A DNA stretch of 64,000 nucleotides from Desulfobacterales bacterium (GCA_007134875.1 SLJY01000002.1:1-64000), one strand, 5' to 3'. Shown: positions 19,592 through 30,370, numbered from the stretch's first letter. A program made the numbers and translations. The notes: generated from the letters alone by a model not told the origin.

Positions 19592-21022
19592 ATGGAACTT
19601 ACCCGAATAGACGAATACCGCTGGGAAATAAAAAAAACCGGCGACATGAACGTCCCGGCCAGGATTTATTCCTCCGCCGCCCTGATCGAAGCGGTCCGGC
19701 AGGAAGAAGCTTTTGAACAACTGGCCAACGTGGCCCGGCTCCCCGGAATCATCGGCACGGCTCTCGCCATGCCGGACATCCACTGGGGCTACGGGTTTCC
19801 CATCGGCGGGGTTGCGGCCTTCGACTGCGATGAAGGGATCATCTCCCCGGGGGGGGTGGGCTACGACATCAACTGCGGCGTACGCCTTTCCCGTACCAAT
19901 CTGACCGAAAAAGATGTCCGGCCGGACCTTGAAACCCTGGCCGTGGCTCTCCAGAAACACATCCCGTCCGGCGTGGGCCAGAAAGGAGCGATCCGGCTGA
20001 CCGCAAGCGAACTGAAAAAAGTGCTGAAAAAAGGCAGCCGGTGGGCCGTGGACCAAGGCTACGGCGACGGATCCGACATCGAGCGCATCGAGGACGGCGG
20101 TTGCATGACCAACGCGGATCCGGAGGCGGTAAGCCCGCGTGCTATCGAACGGGGCCGCCCGCAGCTCGGAACGCTTGGATCGGGAAACCACTTCATTGAA
20201 ATCGGTCTGGTGGAAACGGTATACGACACCGAAGCCGCGGACGCATTCGGCCTTTCCGAAGGCCTTGTGACAGTGATGCTTCACACCGGGTCCCGGGGGC
20301 TTGGGCACCAGGTCTGCGATGACTTTCTGGCCCGCATGACCCGCAATCCGCCTCCCGGCATCCGGCTTCCGGACCGTCAGCTCGCCTGCGCCATGTTCCG
20401 CTCGCCGGACGGTCAGCAGTATTTCAACGCCATGGCGTGCGCGGCCAATTTAGCCTGGGCAAACCGGCAAATACTGATGCACATGGCCCGCGACGTGATC
20501 ATGGACGTCTTCCGGATCAGTCCGCGGGAACTGGGGATGCGCCTGATATACGACGTATGCCACAATATCGCTAAAACCGAACGTCACCGGACCGAAACCG
20601 GAAGCCGCACGGTCTGCGTGCACAGAAAGGGCGCGACCCGCTCGTTCGGCCCCGGAAACGAAATGCTTTGCGACCGGTACCGCCCGGTGGGCCAACCGGT
20701 GCTGATCCCGGGCGATATGGGAACGGCATCCTTTGTTCTGGCCGGAACCGAAACCGCCATGAACGAAACCTATGGCTCCACGTGCCACGGAGCCGGTCGC
20801 ATCATGAGCCGCAAGGCGGCCGTAAAGGCCTCCAGGGGCCGGAAACTCCGGGAGGAACTCGAAGAAAAAGGCATCTTCGTGCGCGCAAGCGGAAAACTGA
20901 CCATGGCCGAGGAGATGCCCGAAGCGTATAAAGATGTAAGCGAGGTGGTCGATGTCGCCCACGGATCCGGGATCTCGAAAAAAGTGGCGAAGCTGCGGCC
21001 CATCGCGGTGGTCAAAGGGTGA
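19592..21022 (+). CDS. rtcB: RNA-splicing ligase RtcB
   Basis: AMPDIHWGYGFPIGGVAAFDCDEGIISPGGVGYDINCGVRL; LGTLGSGNHFIEIG; HTGSRGLGHQVCDDF; STCHGAGRIMSRKAA. Confidence 0.95.
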   Translation: MELTRIDEYRWEIKKTGDMNVPARIYSSAALIEAVRQEEAFEQLANVARLPGIIGTALAMPDIHWGYGFPIGGVAAFDCDEGIISPGGVGYDINCGVRLSRTNLTEKDVRPDLETLAVALQKHIPSGVGQKGAIRLTASELKKVLKKGSRWAVDQGYGDGSDIERIEDGGCMTNADPEAVSPRAIERGRPQLGTLGSGNHFIEIGLVETVYDTEAADAFGLSEGLVTVMLHTGSRGLGHQVCDDFLARMTRNPPPGIRLPDRQLACAMFRSPDGQQYFNAMACAANLAWANRQILMHMARDVIMDVFRISPRELGMRLIYDVCHNIAKTERHRTETGSRTVCVHRKGATRSFGPGNEMLCDRYRPVGQPVLIPGDMGTASFVLAGTETAMNETYGSTCHGAGRIMSRKAAVKASRGRKLREELEEKGIFVRASGKLTMAEEMPEAYKDVSEVVDVAHGSGISKKVAKLRPIAVVKG

Positions 21023-21065
21023 TACACGCGTAAAAAGTCTCGATCCGGCGGCTTTGTAAAGGGTA
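21021..21065 (+). repeat. Family-A end fragment at rtcB stop codon
   Basis: GATACACGCGTAAAAAGTCTCGATCCGGCGGCTTTGTAAAGGG. Confidence 0.75.
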
Positions 21066-21110
21066 ATACCACACGGTATGCCCGGGATAAACAGGAGGTA
21101 AAAAGAACCG

Positions 21111-22478
21111 ATGAATCCGGAAACATTCAGACAATACGATATACGGGGAATCGCAGGCCAGGATATCACCGAAACGGACGTTTTTCTACTGGGAAAGGCC
21201 GTGGGAACCTACATGAAAAGCCACGGCGCGGCCACCCTGGCAATGGGCCGGGACTGTCGCCTGACGTCGGCGTCCTACGCCGGGAAGCTGGCCGAAGGTC
21301 TTGCCGCCGCAGGCTGCCGGGTCATCGACATCGGGGTTTGCCCCACGCCGGTTCTCTATTTCACCATCCGGCACCTGGCGACCGACGGCGGCGTCATGGT
21401 CACCGCATCCCACAACCCGCCGGAGTACAACGGCTTCAAGATCTGCAAGGGGGCCGACTCAGTCCACGGCGCACAGCTCCAGGAAATCCGCAGGCTTATG
21501 GAAAGCGGAGATTTTTCGGAAGGAAACGGGGAGATCCTGGAAACGAACGTTGTTTCCCATTACAGAAAACATATCGCGGGCAACATCGCCATTGGCCGGG
21601 CCATGGGACGGCCCGTGAAAGTCGGCGTGGATGCGGGCAACGGCACCGCGGGCGTCGTGGCCGTCCCCCTTCTTCGGGAAATCGGCTTCGAGGTGCACGA
21701 CATCTTTTGCGACATGGACGGACGCTTTCCCAACCACGAGGCGGACCCCACCGTTTTGAAAAACATGAAGGACCTCATCGCCCTGGTCAAAGAAAATAAC
21801 CTGGACGTGGGCATCGGGTACGACGGGGATGGCGACCGTATCGGAGTGGTGGACAACGAAGGGGATATCATCTACGGCGACATGCTCATGGTCATCTTCG
21901 CCCGGGAGATCCTCTCCCGGAAGCCCGGGGCCGCCTTCATCTCCGAGGTCAAGTGCTCCAAGACCATGTACGACGATATCGAAAAACACGGAGGCCGCGC
22001 CGTCATGTGGAAGACAGGCCACAGTCTCATCAAGGAAAAAATGAAGCAGGAGAACGCGGCCCTTGCCGGCGAGATGAGCGGGCACATGTTTTTCGCGGAC
22101 CGGTATCTCGGCTACGACGACGCCATCTATGCGTCGTGCCGGCTGCTTGAAATCCTGTCCGCAACCGGCAAAACCCTGAAACAACTGCTCGAGGGAATAC
22201 CCCCCACCGTCAGCACCCCGGAAATCCGCGTCGACTGCGCCGACGACAAAAAATTCGAGCTGGTGGAAAAAGCCACCGCAGTGCTGCGGGAAACTCACGA
22301 AGTGATCGATATCGACGGCGTCCGTATCGTGTTTGAAGACGGGTGGGGACTTGTCCGCGCGTCCAACACCCAGCCGGCGCTTGTCATGCGCTTCGAGGCG
22401 CTATCCGACAGCCGGCTTGAAGAAATCAGGAACACCGTGGAGTCGACCGTCAGGGAAATACGTGAAAGCATGCAATAA
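21111..22478 (+). CDS. Phosphomannomutase/phosphoglucomutase
   Basis: FRQYDIRGIAG; VTASHNPPEYNGFKI; GYDGDGDRIGVVD; GEMSGHMFF; RASNTQPALVMRFEA. Confidence 0.93.
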   Translation: MNPETFRQYDIRGIAGQDITETDVFLLGKAVGTYMKSHGAATLAMGRDCRLTSASYAGKLAEGLAAAGCRVIDIGVCPTPVLYFTIRHLATDGGVMVTASHNPPEYNGFKICKGADSVHGAQLQEIRRLMESGDFSEGNGEILETNVVSHYRKHIAGNIAIGRAMGRPVKVGVDAGNGTAGVVAVPLLREIGFEVHDIFCDMDGRFPNHEADPTVLKNMKDLIALVKENNLDVGIGYDGDGDRIGVVDNEGDIIYGDMLMVIFAREILSRKPGAAFISEVKCSKTMYDDIEKHGGRAVMWKTGHSLIKEKMKQENAALAGEMSGHMFFADRYLGYDDAIYASCRLLEILSATGKTLKQLLEGIPPTVSTPEIRVDCADDKKFELVEKATAVLRETHEVIDIDGVRIVFEDGWGLVRASNTQPALVMRFEALSDSRLEEIRNTVESTVREIRESMQ

Positions 22479-22531
22479 CAAACCATAAAACCGGGGCACC
22501 CGGCGCCCGGATTTGCAAGGAGGTATACCCC

Positions 22532-22849
22532 ATGACCAACGCACAGGGCACTGACACCGGACAAAAACCGAACTTTACCAGCAACCAGAAAAAATGCCTG
22601 ATGCCGGAGCTCAATTTCACGACCTTCCTGCTGTCCCTTAACGCTTCGGCGCTGGTACAGCTCGGTAAGGAGCCGGACCCCTATTCACAGGAAACCCAGA
22701 AAAACCTGCCCATTGCCAAGCAGACCATCGACGTGATCGCCATGCTGGAGGAAAAAACCCGGGGCAACCTGAATGATGAAGAGCGTCGGCTGTTGACAAA
22801 TATCCTGTATGAGTTACGCTTGTTGTATGTTAAGGAAATGGGTTGCTGA
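22532..22849 (+). CDS. DUF1844-family small protein
   Basis: LNFTTFLLSLNASALVQLGKEPDP...NLPIAKQTIDVIAMLEEKTRGNLNDEERRLLTNILYELRLLYV. Confidence 0.8.
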   Translation: MTNAQGTDTGQKPNFTSNQKKCLMPELNFTTFLLSLNASALVQLGKEPDPYSQETQKNLPIAKQTIDVIAMLEEKTRGNLNDEERRLLTNILYELRLLYVKEMGC

Positions 22850-22869
22850 AGGAATAGCCGGCCCCCATT

Positions 22870-22912
22870 GATGTATCCGTAAAAAATCAAAATCTGAAGG
22901 CTTTATAAAAAG
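22870..22912 (+). repeat. Family-A end fragment upstream of degQ/htrA
   Basis: GATGTATCCGTAAAAAATCAAAATCTGAAGGCTTTATAAAAAG. Confidence 0.65.
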
Positions 22913-22925
22913 CCCGGGAGGATTT

Positions 22926-24398
22926 ATGTCTTTTATTGCCAGAACAAAGCCGGGCCGATTGATTCAGGTACTTTTCATCGCCCTGCTCATCGCCGCACCG
23001 GGGACGGGACTTTTCAGTGCTTCATCCGCCGGGGCGTCCGGTGCTTCGCCGGGCGGTCCGACCATGGTACCGCAGAGCTTCACGGAGCTTGCCAAAAAAT
23101 CGAGCCCGGCGGTCGTTAACATATCCACCACCCAATCGATGGAAGAAGGAGATGGTTTTCATTTCTTCCATCGTCCCGGCCAGCAGCGCCGGGAGATGCC
23201 CCTTGAGGAATTTTTCGAGCGTTTTTTCGGCCAGAGAGACCCCCGGCAGTTTCAGCGCCAGAGCCTTGGCTCCGGGTTCATCCTGGATGAGAAAGGCTAT
23301 ATCGTCACCAACAATCACGTAATCGAAAACGCGGAGGAAATCCGGGTCACGCTCAAGGACGGCGAAGAATACGTCGCCGAGCTCATCGGAACCGACCCGG
23401 GCACCGATATCGCGCTGATCAAGATCGACGCCGACATCGACCTGCCCGTCCTGGAGCTGGGCGACTCCGAAAACCTCGACATCGGTCAGTGGGTTCTTGC
23501 CATCGGCAATCCGTTCGGCCTGGACCACACGGTCACCGCGGGGATCGTCAGCGCCAAGGGCCGCGTGATCGGAGCCGGCGCCTATGATGATTTCATTCAA
23601 ACGGATGCGTCCATCAACCCCGGAAATTCAGGCGGACCCCTCATTGACATGGCGGGCCGCGTGATCGGCATCAACACCGCCATCGTGGCGGGCGGCGACG
23701 GCATCGGATTTGCCATTCCGGCGTCCATGGCCGTCCGTATCATCGATCAGCTCAAGGAAACCGGCGAGGTTACGCGCGGATGGATCGGCGTCGGCATCCA
23801 GGCGCTCGACCGGGATCTCCGGGAATATTACGAGGTCGACGGGGGCGTTCTGATTACGGACGTTTTCGACGATGACCCGGCGGAAAAGGCCGGAGTCCGG
23901 GAAGGCGATATCGTCACGGAAGTAAACGGCAACCCCGTCAACTCCCCCCGGGAGCTTTCCCGCGCCGTGGCCGATGTCATGCCGGGTGATGAAGCCGTGC
24001 TCGGCATTATCCGGGACGGCGAAGCCATGGAAATCGCAGTCACTGTGGACAAACGCGACGAAGAACGCCTTGCGGGCGATCCGAGCCAGCGCCCGTCCCC
24101 TGAAGAACCGGCGGCCGACGAACTCGGCCTCGAGGTCGTGGATATCGACAGCGAGATCGCCGACCGGCTGAACATGGACGATACGAATGGCGTCCTCGTC
24201 GCAGGCGTGGAGCGGGGTTCGAAAGGGTTCGAGGCGGGATTCGGCCGGGGAGACATCATCCGCGAAATCAACCGGCAGGCGGTCGACTCATTGGAGGACT
24301 ACGAGCGGATCATCGGCAATGCGGAAAAAGGCGACCTGCTTCGTTTCTTCATCGTCCGGCCCGGCGAGGGGATTCTGATCGTACGCATCGAAATGTAG
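22926..24398 (+). CDS. DegQ/HtrA-type periplasmic serine protease with two PDZ domains
   Basis: GSGFILDEKGYIVTNNHVIENAEEI, GTDPGTDIALIKID, DASINPGNSGGPLIDMAGRVIGINTAI. Confidence 0.94.
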   Translation: MSFIARTKPGRLIQVLFIALLIAAPGTGLFSASSAGASGASPGGPTMVPQSFTELAKKSSPAVVNISTTQSMEEGDGFHFFHRPGQQRREMPLEEFFERFFGQRDPRQFQRQSLGSGFILDEKGYIVTNNHVIENAEEIRVTLKDGEEYVAELIGTDPGTDIALIKIDADIDLPVLELGDSENLDIGQWVLAIGNPFGLDHTVTAGIVSAKGRVIGAGAYDDFIQTDASINPGNSGGPLIDMAGRVIGINTAIVAGGDGIGFAIPASMAVRIIDQLKETGEVTRGWIGVGIQALDRDLREYYEVDGGVLITDVFDDDPAEKAGVREGDIVTEVNGNPVNSPRELSRAVADVMPGDEAVLGIIRDGEAMEIAVTVDKRDEERLAGDPSQRPSPEEPAADELGLEVVDIDSEIADRLNMDDTNGVLVAGVERGSKGFEAGFGRGDIIREINRQAVDSLEDYERIIGNAEKGDLLRFFIVRPGEGILIVRIEM

Positions 24399-24407
24399 GA
24401 TTTTCGA

Positions 24408-25271
24408 ATGAAAATCCAGGCGCATGCAAAGATCAATCTTTATCTTGATATCACAGGCAAACGGCCCGACGGGTATCATGAGCTGGTCACGCTCATGTGC
24501 CCGATCGGGCTTTGCGATATTCTGGATATTTCGTTTGAAACACCTGATATCCGGGTAACCTGCGACCATCCGGGTATTCCGGAAGGCCCGGACAATATCG
24601 CCCACGTTGCCGCCGTCCGGTTTTTCGAAGCAGCCGGCCGGCCCGGCAGCGGCGTTTCGGTCCGGATCCGGAAAAACATCCCCGTCGGCGCGGGCCTTGG
24701 AGGCGGCTCCAGCAACGCCGCAGCCGTGCTCCGAAGCCTCAACGACCATTTCGGCCGGCCCCTTCCCTCCGCCAAGCTCCACGAAATCGCCGTGTCCGCG
24801 GGCGCGGACGTCCCCTTCTTCCTCCTGGGAAAACCCGCCCTTGCAACGGGCATCGGCGATATCCTGGAACCCGTTTCTCACCTCCAGTCGCATCCGCTGA
24901 TCCTGATCTACCCGGGACAGCCGCTGGCCACGCGCGACGTCTATAAAAACTTGAAATTAGGATTGACAAAATCCGAAAAAATTCCTAAAAAAAGTATTTT
25001 CAAGCCGGACCGGGATACGAATGTGGAACGGTTCCTTTTCAATGCACTGGAGCCGCCGGCATTCGAACTGTGCCCCCCGGCGGAAACGGCTAAAGCCAGG
25101 CTGATCGTAACCGGGGCTTCCGGTGCACTTCTGTCCGGCAGCGGGTCAACGGTATTCGGCCTTTACAAGGATGAAAAGACGGCATCGGACGCTTTTCATC
25201 GCCTGTCCGATAAACCGGGTGGATCCGGGGAACCCGGCTGGCGGGTGTTTTACACGCGGATGCTGGTATAG
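24408..25271 (+). CDS. ispE: 4-diphosphocytidyl-2-C-methyl-D-erythritol kinase
   Basis: AHAKINLYLDITGKRPDGYHEL; VGAGLGGGSSNAAAVLRSLN; GASGALLSGSGSTVFG. Confidence 0.93.
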   Translation: MKIQAHAKINLYLDITGKRPDGYHELVTLMCPIGLCDILDISFETPDIRVTCDHPGIPEGPDNIAHVAAVRFFEAAGRPGSGVSVRIRKNIPVGAGLGGGSSNAAAVLRSLNDHFGRPLPSAKLHEIAVSAGADVPFFLLGKPALATGIGDILEPVSHLQSHPLILIYPGQPLATRDVYKNLKLGLTKSEKIPKKSIFKPDRDTNVERFLFNALEPPAFELCPPAETAKARLIVTGASGALLSGSGSTVFGLYKDEKTASDAFHRLSDKPGGSGEPGWRVFYTRMLV

Positions 25272-25282
25272 AAGCCTCCTGC

Positions 25283-25357
25283 TGGGGCGTCGTCAAGCGG
25301 CAAGACACAGGATTTTGGTTCCTGCATTCGGAGGTTCGAATCCTCCCGCCCCAGCCA
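25283..25357 (+). tRNA. tRNA-Gln(TTG), encoded CCA
   Basis: TGGGGCG...CGCCCCA acceptor pair; anticodon arm CAGGA-TTTTGGT-TCCTG (anticodon TTG); GGAGG-TTCGAAT-CCTCC T arm; GCCA 3' end. Confidence 0.96.
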
Positions 25358-25511
25358 TTTAAAGCTTCCGTGGATACGATAACCCGGTTGACTATACCCG
25401 GCAAACTATATCCGGTTGTCCACATCCGGATGCCTGAACAGTAAAGGCGAGCGCAACCGTAACCCGTAAACCGATCCAGCGAACCCGACCAAACCTGAAA
25501 CGGCTGCTGCA

Positions 25512-26459
25512 ATGGAAAACAACAACGGATATATCATATTTTCAGGCAATGCCAACCCATTGCTTGCACAGGCTGTCAGCGAGTATCTCGGGCAGCCGCT
25601 GGGCAACGCGAAAGTCAAACGATTCTCCGACGGAGAAGTTCAGATCGAAATCGACGACAATGTCCGCGCAAAGGATGTTTTCGTCGTTCAGCCCACGTCT
25701 TATCCCGTAAACGACAACCTGGTGGAGCTGCTCCTCCTGGTGGACGCTTTCAAGCGCAGTTCCGCACGGCGCATCACGGCGGTAATTCCCTATTTCGGAT
25801 ACGCAAGGCAGGACAAGAAAGTCGCGCCCCGTGTCCCCATCAGCGCCAAGCTCGTGGCCAATCTTCTCACCACGGCGGGCGCAAACCGCATCATCACCAT
25901 GGATCTCCATGCAGGGCAGATCCAGGGGTTTTTCGACATTCCCGTGGACAACCTGTTCGCAGCGCCTGTGCTCATCGATTACATGCTAAGAACCTTCGGC
26001 GGGGAGCTGGTCATCGTATCGCCGGACGCAGGGGGCGTGGAGCGGGCCCGTGCTTTTGCCAAGCGCCTCAACGCGGGCCTTGCCATCGTGGACAAGCGCC
26101 GGTCCTCACCGAACCAGGCCAAAGCGATGGCCGTCATCGGAGACGTCAGGGAAAAAAAGGTCGTTATCCTCGACGATATGGTCGATACGGCGGGCACGCT
26201 CACGGAAGCGGCCAACTCGATCATGTCCTGCGGCGCACGGGAAGTGCACGCCTGCTGCACCCATGCCGTGCTTTCCGGCCCGGCCATCGACCGGATCGAA
26301 CAATCAAGCATCACGAGCCTCGTGGTCACGGACACCATTTCCATGACCGAAGCAAAGCGACACTGTGAAAAGATCGTAACCCTCTCCATCGCGAGGCTGT
26401 TCGGGGAGGCGATCATCAGGAGTCACACGGGGGACTCCGTGACATCCTTATTCGTATAA
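25512..26459 (+). CDS. prs: Ribose-phosphate pyrophosphokinase
   Basis: [76 protein letters not shown]. Confidence 0.96.
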   Translation: MENNNGYIIFSGNANPLLAQAVSEYLGQPLGNAKVKRFSDGEVQIEIDDNVRAKDVFVVQPTSYPVNDNLVELLLLVDAFKRSSARRITAVIPYFGYARQDKKVAPRVPISAKLVANLLTTAGANRIITMDLHAGQIQGFFDIPVDNLFAAPVLIDYMLRTFGGELVIVSPDAGGVERARAFAKRLNAGLAIVDKRRSSPNQAKAMAVIGDVREKKVVILDDMVDTAGTLTEAANSIMSCGAREVHACCTHAVLSGPAIDRIEQSSITSLVVTDTISMTEAKRHCEKIVTLSIARLFGEAIIRSHTGDSVTSLFV

Positions 26460-26511
26460 CAATACCGGATATAAACCGGATACATATCAACACTGTAGGG
26501 AGGCAAATCCT

Positions 26512-27165
26512 TTGGAAACCGCAAAACTCACAGCACAACACCGGGACGCAATCGGCAAGGGCGCGGCCCGTTTAATCCGCAGGGAAGGCAGGATTCCCGG
26601 CATTCTATACGGATCCGGAATCGAAAATATAAAACTGTCCATAGACACCTCCGAACTGGAGAAGATGTTCAACAGCCCGCAGTATTCCCGCGGCCTGATC
26701 AATCTCCAGATCAAGGGGGACAAGCCGTACAACAAAACCGTGATGGTCAAGGAGCTGCAGACCGATCCGGTCAAGGATCATTTCCTTCACCTTGATCTGA
26801 TCGAAATCCGTATGGATCAGAAAATTTCCACCATGGTGTATATCAACGCCGTGGGAGATCCCAAGGGCGTCGAAGACGGCGGCATTCTCCAGATTATCCG
26901 CCGGGAGCTGGAAGTGTATTGCCTTCCGGCCAACATACCGGAACAGATCGACATCGATGTTTCCGGCATGGAAATCGGAGATTCCATCCACGTCAGCGAA
27001 ATCCATGTGGAAGGCGATGTGGAAATACCCTATGATATCGATTTTACGGTTGTGACCCTGGTCAGCCCGAAGATGGAAGCTGAAGAAGAGCCCGGGGAAG
27101 AAGAGGAAGGCGAGCCGGGTGAAGAAGGCGAAGGAGAAGGCGAATCCGAGAGTGAATCCGAATAA
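26512..27165 (+). CDS. rplY: 50S ribosomal protein L25/Ctc with acidic tail
   Basis: KGAARLIRREGRIPGILYGSGIENIKLSIDT; between prs and pth; acidic C-terminus EEEPGEEEEGEPGEEGEGEGESESESE. ORF track start is TTG/GTG-type. Confidence 0.92.
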   Translation: METAKLTAQHRDAIGKGAARLIRREGRIPGILYGSGIENIKLSIDTSELEKMFNSPQYSRGLINLQIKGDKPYNKTVMVKELQTDPVKDHFLHLDLIEIRMDQKISTMVYINAVGDPKGVEDGGILQIIRRELEVYCLPANIPEQIDIDVSGMEIGDSIHVSEIHVEGDVEIPYDIDFTVVTLVSPKMEAEEEPGEEEEGEPGEEGEGEGESESESE

Positions 27166-27180
27166 GGGGACATCCCGGCC

Positions 27181-27831
27181 TTGTCCTCATTACGCTTTTT
27201 CAGCCGGTTTTTGGAGCGACTCCACCGGCGATTCGGTATGACGGCACAAGACACGCATCTCATCGCGGGTCTTGGCAACCCGGGCAAAAAATACGCGAAC
27301 ACGCGCCACAATATCGGGTTTATGGCCGTGGAAAATATCGGCGCACAACACGGCATCGGCATCGATCGTTCCATGTTCAAAACCCGCTTCGGCCGAGGGA
27401 GCGTGGCCGGCCGGAAAGTGATCCTGGCCCGGCCCATGGACTACATGAACCGGAGCGGACCGCCCCTGCGGCAGCTTGCCCGGTATTTCGGCATCAAAAC
27501 GGACCGGATCATCGTTGTCCACGATGACCTGGACATCGGCAGGAGAAAAATCCGGATCAAACCCAAGGGGGGGCATGGCGGCCACAGGGGCATCAAATCC
27601 ATCATGGATGCTTTCGGCACCGGGGAATTCACCCGGATCCGCCTTGGCATCGGGCGGCCCGAACCCACAGGACCGGACGGCCAGGGCCCGGATGTTACGG
27701 ACTTCGTCCTGGGAACGTTTACTCACGGAGAAATGGACGATTTTCATACGATGATCGATGCGGCGCATGAAGCAGTGAAAATCATCCTCGAACAAGACGT
27801 TACAGCGGCCATGAACCGCTTGAACCAGTAA
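27181..27831 (+). CDS. pth: Peptidyl-tRNA hydrolase
   Basis: LIAGLGNPGKKYANTRHNIGFMAVENI; HDDLDIGRRKIRIKPKGGHGGHRGIKSI. Confidence 0.94.
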   Translation: MSSLRFFSRFLERLHRRFGMTAQDTHLIAGLGNPGKKYANTRHNIGFMAVENIGAQHGIGIDRSMFKTRFGRGSVAGRKVILARPMDYMNRSGPPLRQLARYFGIKTDRIIVVHDDLDIGRRKIRIKPKGGHGGHRGIKSIMDAFGTGEFTRIRLGIGRPEPTGPDGQGPDVTDFVLGTFTHGEMDDFHTMIDAAHEAVKIILEQDVTAAMNRLNQ

Positions 27832-27838
27832 TAAGCTA

Positions 27839-28144
27839 TATAGTGGCCGAACGAAAACCGTGATTCTTCGTCAAAGTCAAGGACGGCAAAAATTTTAAAC
27901 CCGGGAATACCTGGCGTATTTTGAGGATTCAAATTTGATGGCCTCGTAAAAATTCGCAACCCGACGACTTTGTAAGAGGCCCAAAATCAAGGCTTGCGCG
28001 ATTTTAGAAGAATTGAAAGTACTTAGCGTACGTGAATTTCTTCGGAAATCGCGCGTAACGCAGATATCGGACTTTTACGAAGCCGTCAAATTTGAGCCGG
28101 AATTAGAGATTGGTGAAAAAGACGGCTTTCGTTCAGCCACTATA
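27839..28144 (+). repeat. Family-B palindromic element interrupted by a family-A element
   Basis: Outer ends TATAGTGGCCGAACGAAAACCG...GACGGCTTTCGTTCAGCCACTATA; the A element occupies 27937-28087. Confidence 0.9.
27937..28087 (+). repeat. Family-A element nested in family B (151 bp)
   Basis: GATGGCCTCGTAAAAATTCGC...GGACTTTTACGAAGCCGTC flanked by perfect AAATTT direct repeats (27931-27936 / 28088-28093). Confidence 0.93.
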
Positions 28145-28244
28145 CATCGTTACAGATCTGGCACAAAAGTAAGCAAGTGGTACTGGGAGTCATAATTGTA
28201 TGAGTTCTATTAATTAATCACCGTAACGTTTTAAGGGAGGAAGT

Positions 28245-30296
28245 ATGGAAACATTGATGGCAAACATCCCCTTGGCAGCAACGGTCATCGGAGTGATCGG
28301 GATCGCGTATTCCCTGATCATCTCCATCATGATCAAAGGCGCGCCCAAGGGCAACGAGAAGATGATCCAGATTGCATCGGCCATCGAGGAAGGCGCCATC
28401 GCCTACCTCAACCGCCAGATGAAAACCATCGTCATTGTCGGCGGTATCATCCTGATCGTCTTGTGGGTGACACTCGGCGTCAAAACCGCGATCGGCTTTC
28501 TGATCGGCGCCGTATCGTCGTATCTCGCCGGCTACATCGGGATGCGCGTATCGGTTCTGGCAAACGTCCGGACCGCGGAAGCGGCCAAGGACGGCCTTGC
28601 AGCCGGTCTCAAGATGGCATTCCGCGGCGGCTCCGTGACCGGTCTTCTGGTAGCGGGCCTCGCGCTGACCTCCATCGCCGCCTATTTCTTTTTCCTGCTT
28701 GGCGACGCGGAGGTCATTGAAAGCAAGCCGCACATCGTGCCCCTGGTAGCCCTGGGCTTCGGCGGCAGCCTCATCGCCATCTTCGCCCGTCTCGGCGGCG
28801 GTATCTTCACCAAGGCAGCCGACGTCGGCGCTGACCTGGTGGGCAAAGTGGAAGCGGGCATTCCCGAAGACGACCCGAGAAACCCGGCAACCATCGCTGA
28901 CAACGTCGGCGATAACGTCGGCGACTGCGCCGGCATGGCGGCGGACCTCTATGAAACCTACGTGGTCACCGTTGTCGCATCCATGCTTCTTGGTGCGCTT
29001 TTCTATCCGGGAGAGTCCATGGCGGTCTTCTACCCGCTGGTTCTCGGCGCGATCTCCATCATCGCGTCCGTTATCGCCACCTTCTTTGTCCGCCTGGGCA
29101 AGGATGAGTACATCATGGGCGCCCTCTACAAGGGCATGTTCGGATCCGCCATCATCGCGGCCCTTGGTTTCTATATCTTTACCGTAACCCAGGTCGACAT
29201 GATCGGCGAAATCCCGGCAATCAACCTGTTCTACGCTTCGCTGGTCGGCCTCGTACTGACCGTTCTCATCGTCGGTATCACCGAGTACTACACCGGCATC
29301 TACGGCCCGGTCAAGCACCTGGCCGAAGCGTCCACCACCGGCCATGGCACGAACATCATCGCGGGCCTCGGCATCAGCATGCAGGCGACCGCATTGCCGG
29401 TTCTCGCAATCTGCGCAGGTATCGGCGTGGCCTACGGTTTTGCGGGCCTCTACGGCATCGCCATTGCAGCCACATCCTTGCTGTCCATGACGGGTATGGT
29501 CATCGCCATTGACGCCTACGGTCCAATCACGGACAACGCCGGCGGCATTGCCGAAATGGCCGAAATGGACGACTCCGTCCGCGCCGTCACCGACCCGCTC
29601 GACGCGGTCGGCAACACCACCAAGGCGGTTACCAAGGGATACGCCATCGGCTCCGCCGGTCTGGCCGCCCTGGTTCTTTTCACCGCGTATGTGCTGGAAT
29701 TCGAAATCGTCGGCGGTGCCGTCGATGCGGTTGCCGAGTTTGATTTCAGCCTCGGAAACGTTGAAGTGATCATCGGCCTTTTCATCGGTGGTCTGCTTCC
29801 CTACCTGTTCGCATCCATCGCCATGCAGGCGGTTGGACGTGCGGGCGGCGCGGTTGTCGAGGAAGTCCGCCGGCAGTTCCGCGAAATGCCCGGCATCATG
29901 GAAGGAACCACCAAGCCGGACTACGGTGCATGCGTTGACATCGTCACCAAGCACGCGCTTAAGGAAATGATCGTTCCGGCGCTTATTCCGGTCGTCACAC
30001 CGATCCTGGTCGGCCTGCTGATCGGCCCTGTCGCCCTGGGCGGCGTGCTTATCGGCTCCATCGTGACCGGTCTGTTCCTGGCGATTTCCATGACCACTGG
30101 TGGTGCGGCTTGGGACAACGCGAAGAAGTACATCGAAGACGGGTACTTCGGCGGCAAGGGCAGCGAAGCCCACAAGGCAGCCGTTACCGGCGACACCGTA
30201 GGCGACCCCTACAAAGACACCGCCGGTCCCGCCATCAATCCGTTGATCAAGGTTCTCAACGTTGTGGCGCTCCTGCTGGTACCGTTTTTGATCTAA
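28245..30296 (+). CDS. hppA: Membrane-bound H+-translocating pyrophosphatase (K+-independent type)
   Basis: [66 protein letters not shown] (Lys at the K+-dependence position); multi-TM. Confidence 0.95.
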   Translation: METLMANIPLAATVIGVIGIAYSLIISIMIKGAPKGNEKMIQIASAIEEGAIAYLNRQMKTIVIVGGIILIVLWVTLGVKTAIGFLIGAVSSYLAGYIGMRVSVLANVRTAEAAKDGLAAGLKMAFRGGSVTGLLVAGLALTSIAAYFFFLLGDAEVIESKPHIVPLVALGFGGSLIAIFARLGGGIFTKAADVGADLVGKVEAGIPEDDPRNPATIADNVGDNVGDCAGMAADLYETYVVTVVASMLLGALFYPGESMAVFYPLVLGAISIIASVIATFFVRLGKDEYIMGALYKGMFGSAIIAALGFYIFTVTQVDMIGEIPAINLFYASLVGLVLTVLIVGITEYYTGIYGPVKHLAEASTTGHGTNIIAGLGISMQATALPVLAICAGIGVAYGFAGLYGIAIAATSLLSMTGMVIAIDAYGPITDNAGGIAEMAEMDDSVRAVTDPLDAVGNTTKAVTKGYAIGSAGLAALVLFTAYVLEFEIVGGAVDAVAEFDFSLGNVEVIIGLFIGGLLPYLFASIAMQAVGRAGGAVVEEVRRQFREMPGIMEGTTKPDYGACVDIVTKHALKEMIVPALIPVVTPILVGLLIGPVALGGVLIGSIVTGLFLAISMTTGGAAWDNAKKYIEDGYFGGKGSEAHKAAVTGDTVGDPYKDTAGPAINPLIKVLNVVALLLVPFLI

Positions 30297-30370
30297 TACC
30301 TGCAGGCATCTTATAAAACAAACCGTCCTGCCGGGGCTTTTTCGCACCGGCAGGACATGGAACCGAGCCG

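Noticed and set aside
25090-25512. 140-aa minus-strand ORF across ispE end and tRNA-Gln
   Set aside because: Overlaps a well-formed tRNA and the ispE 3' end; no recognisable domain.
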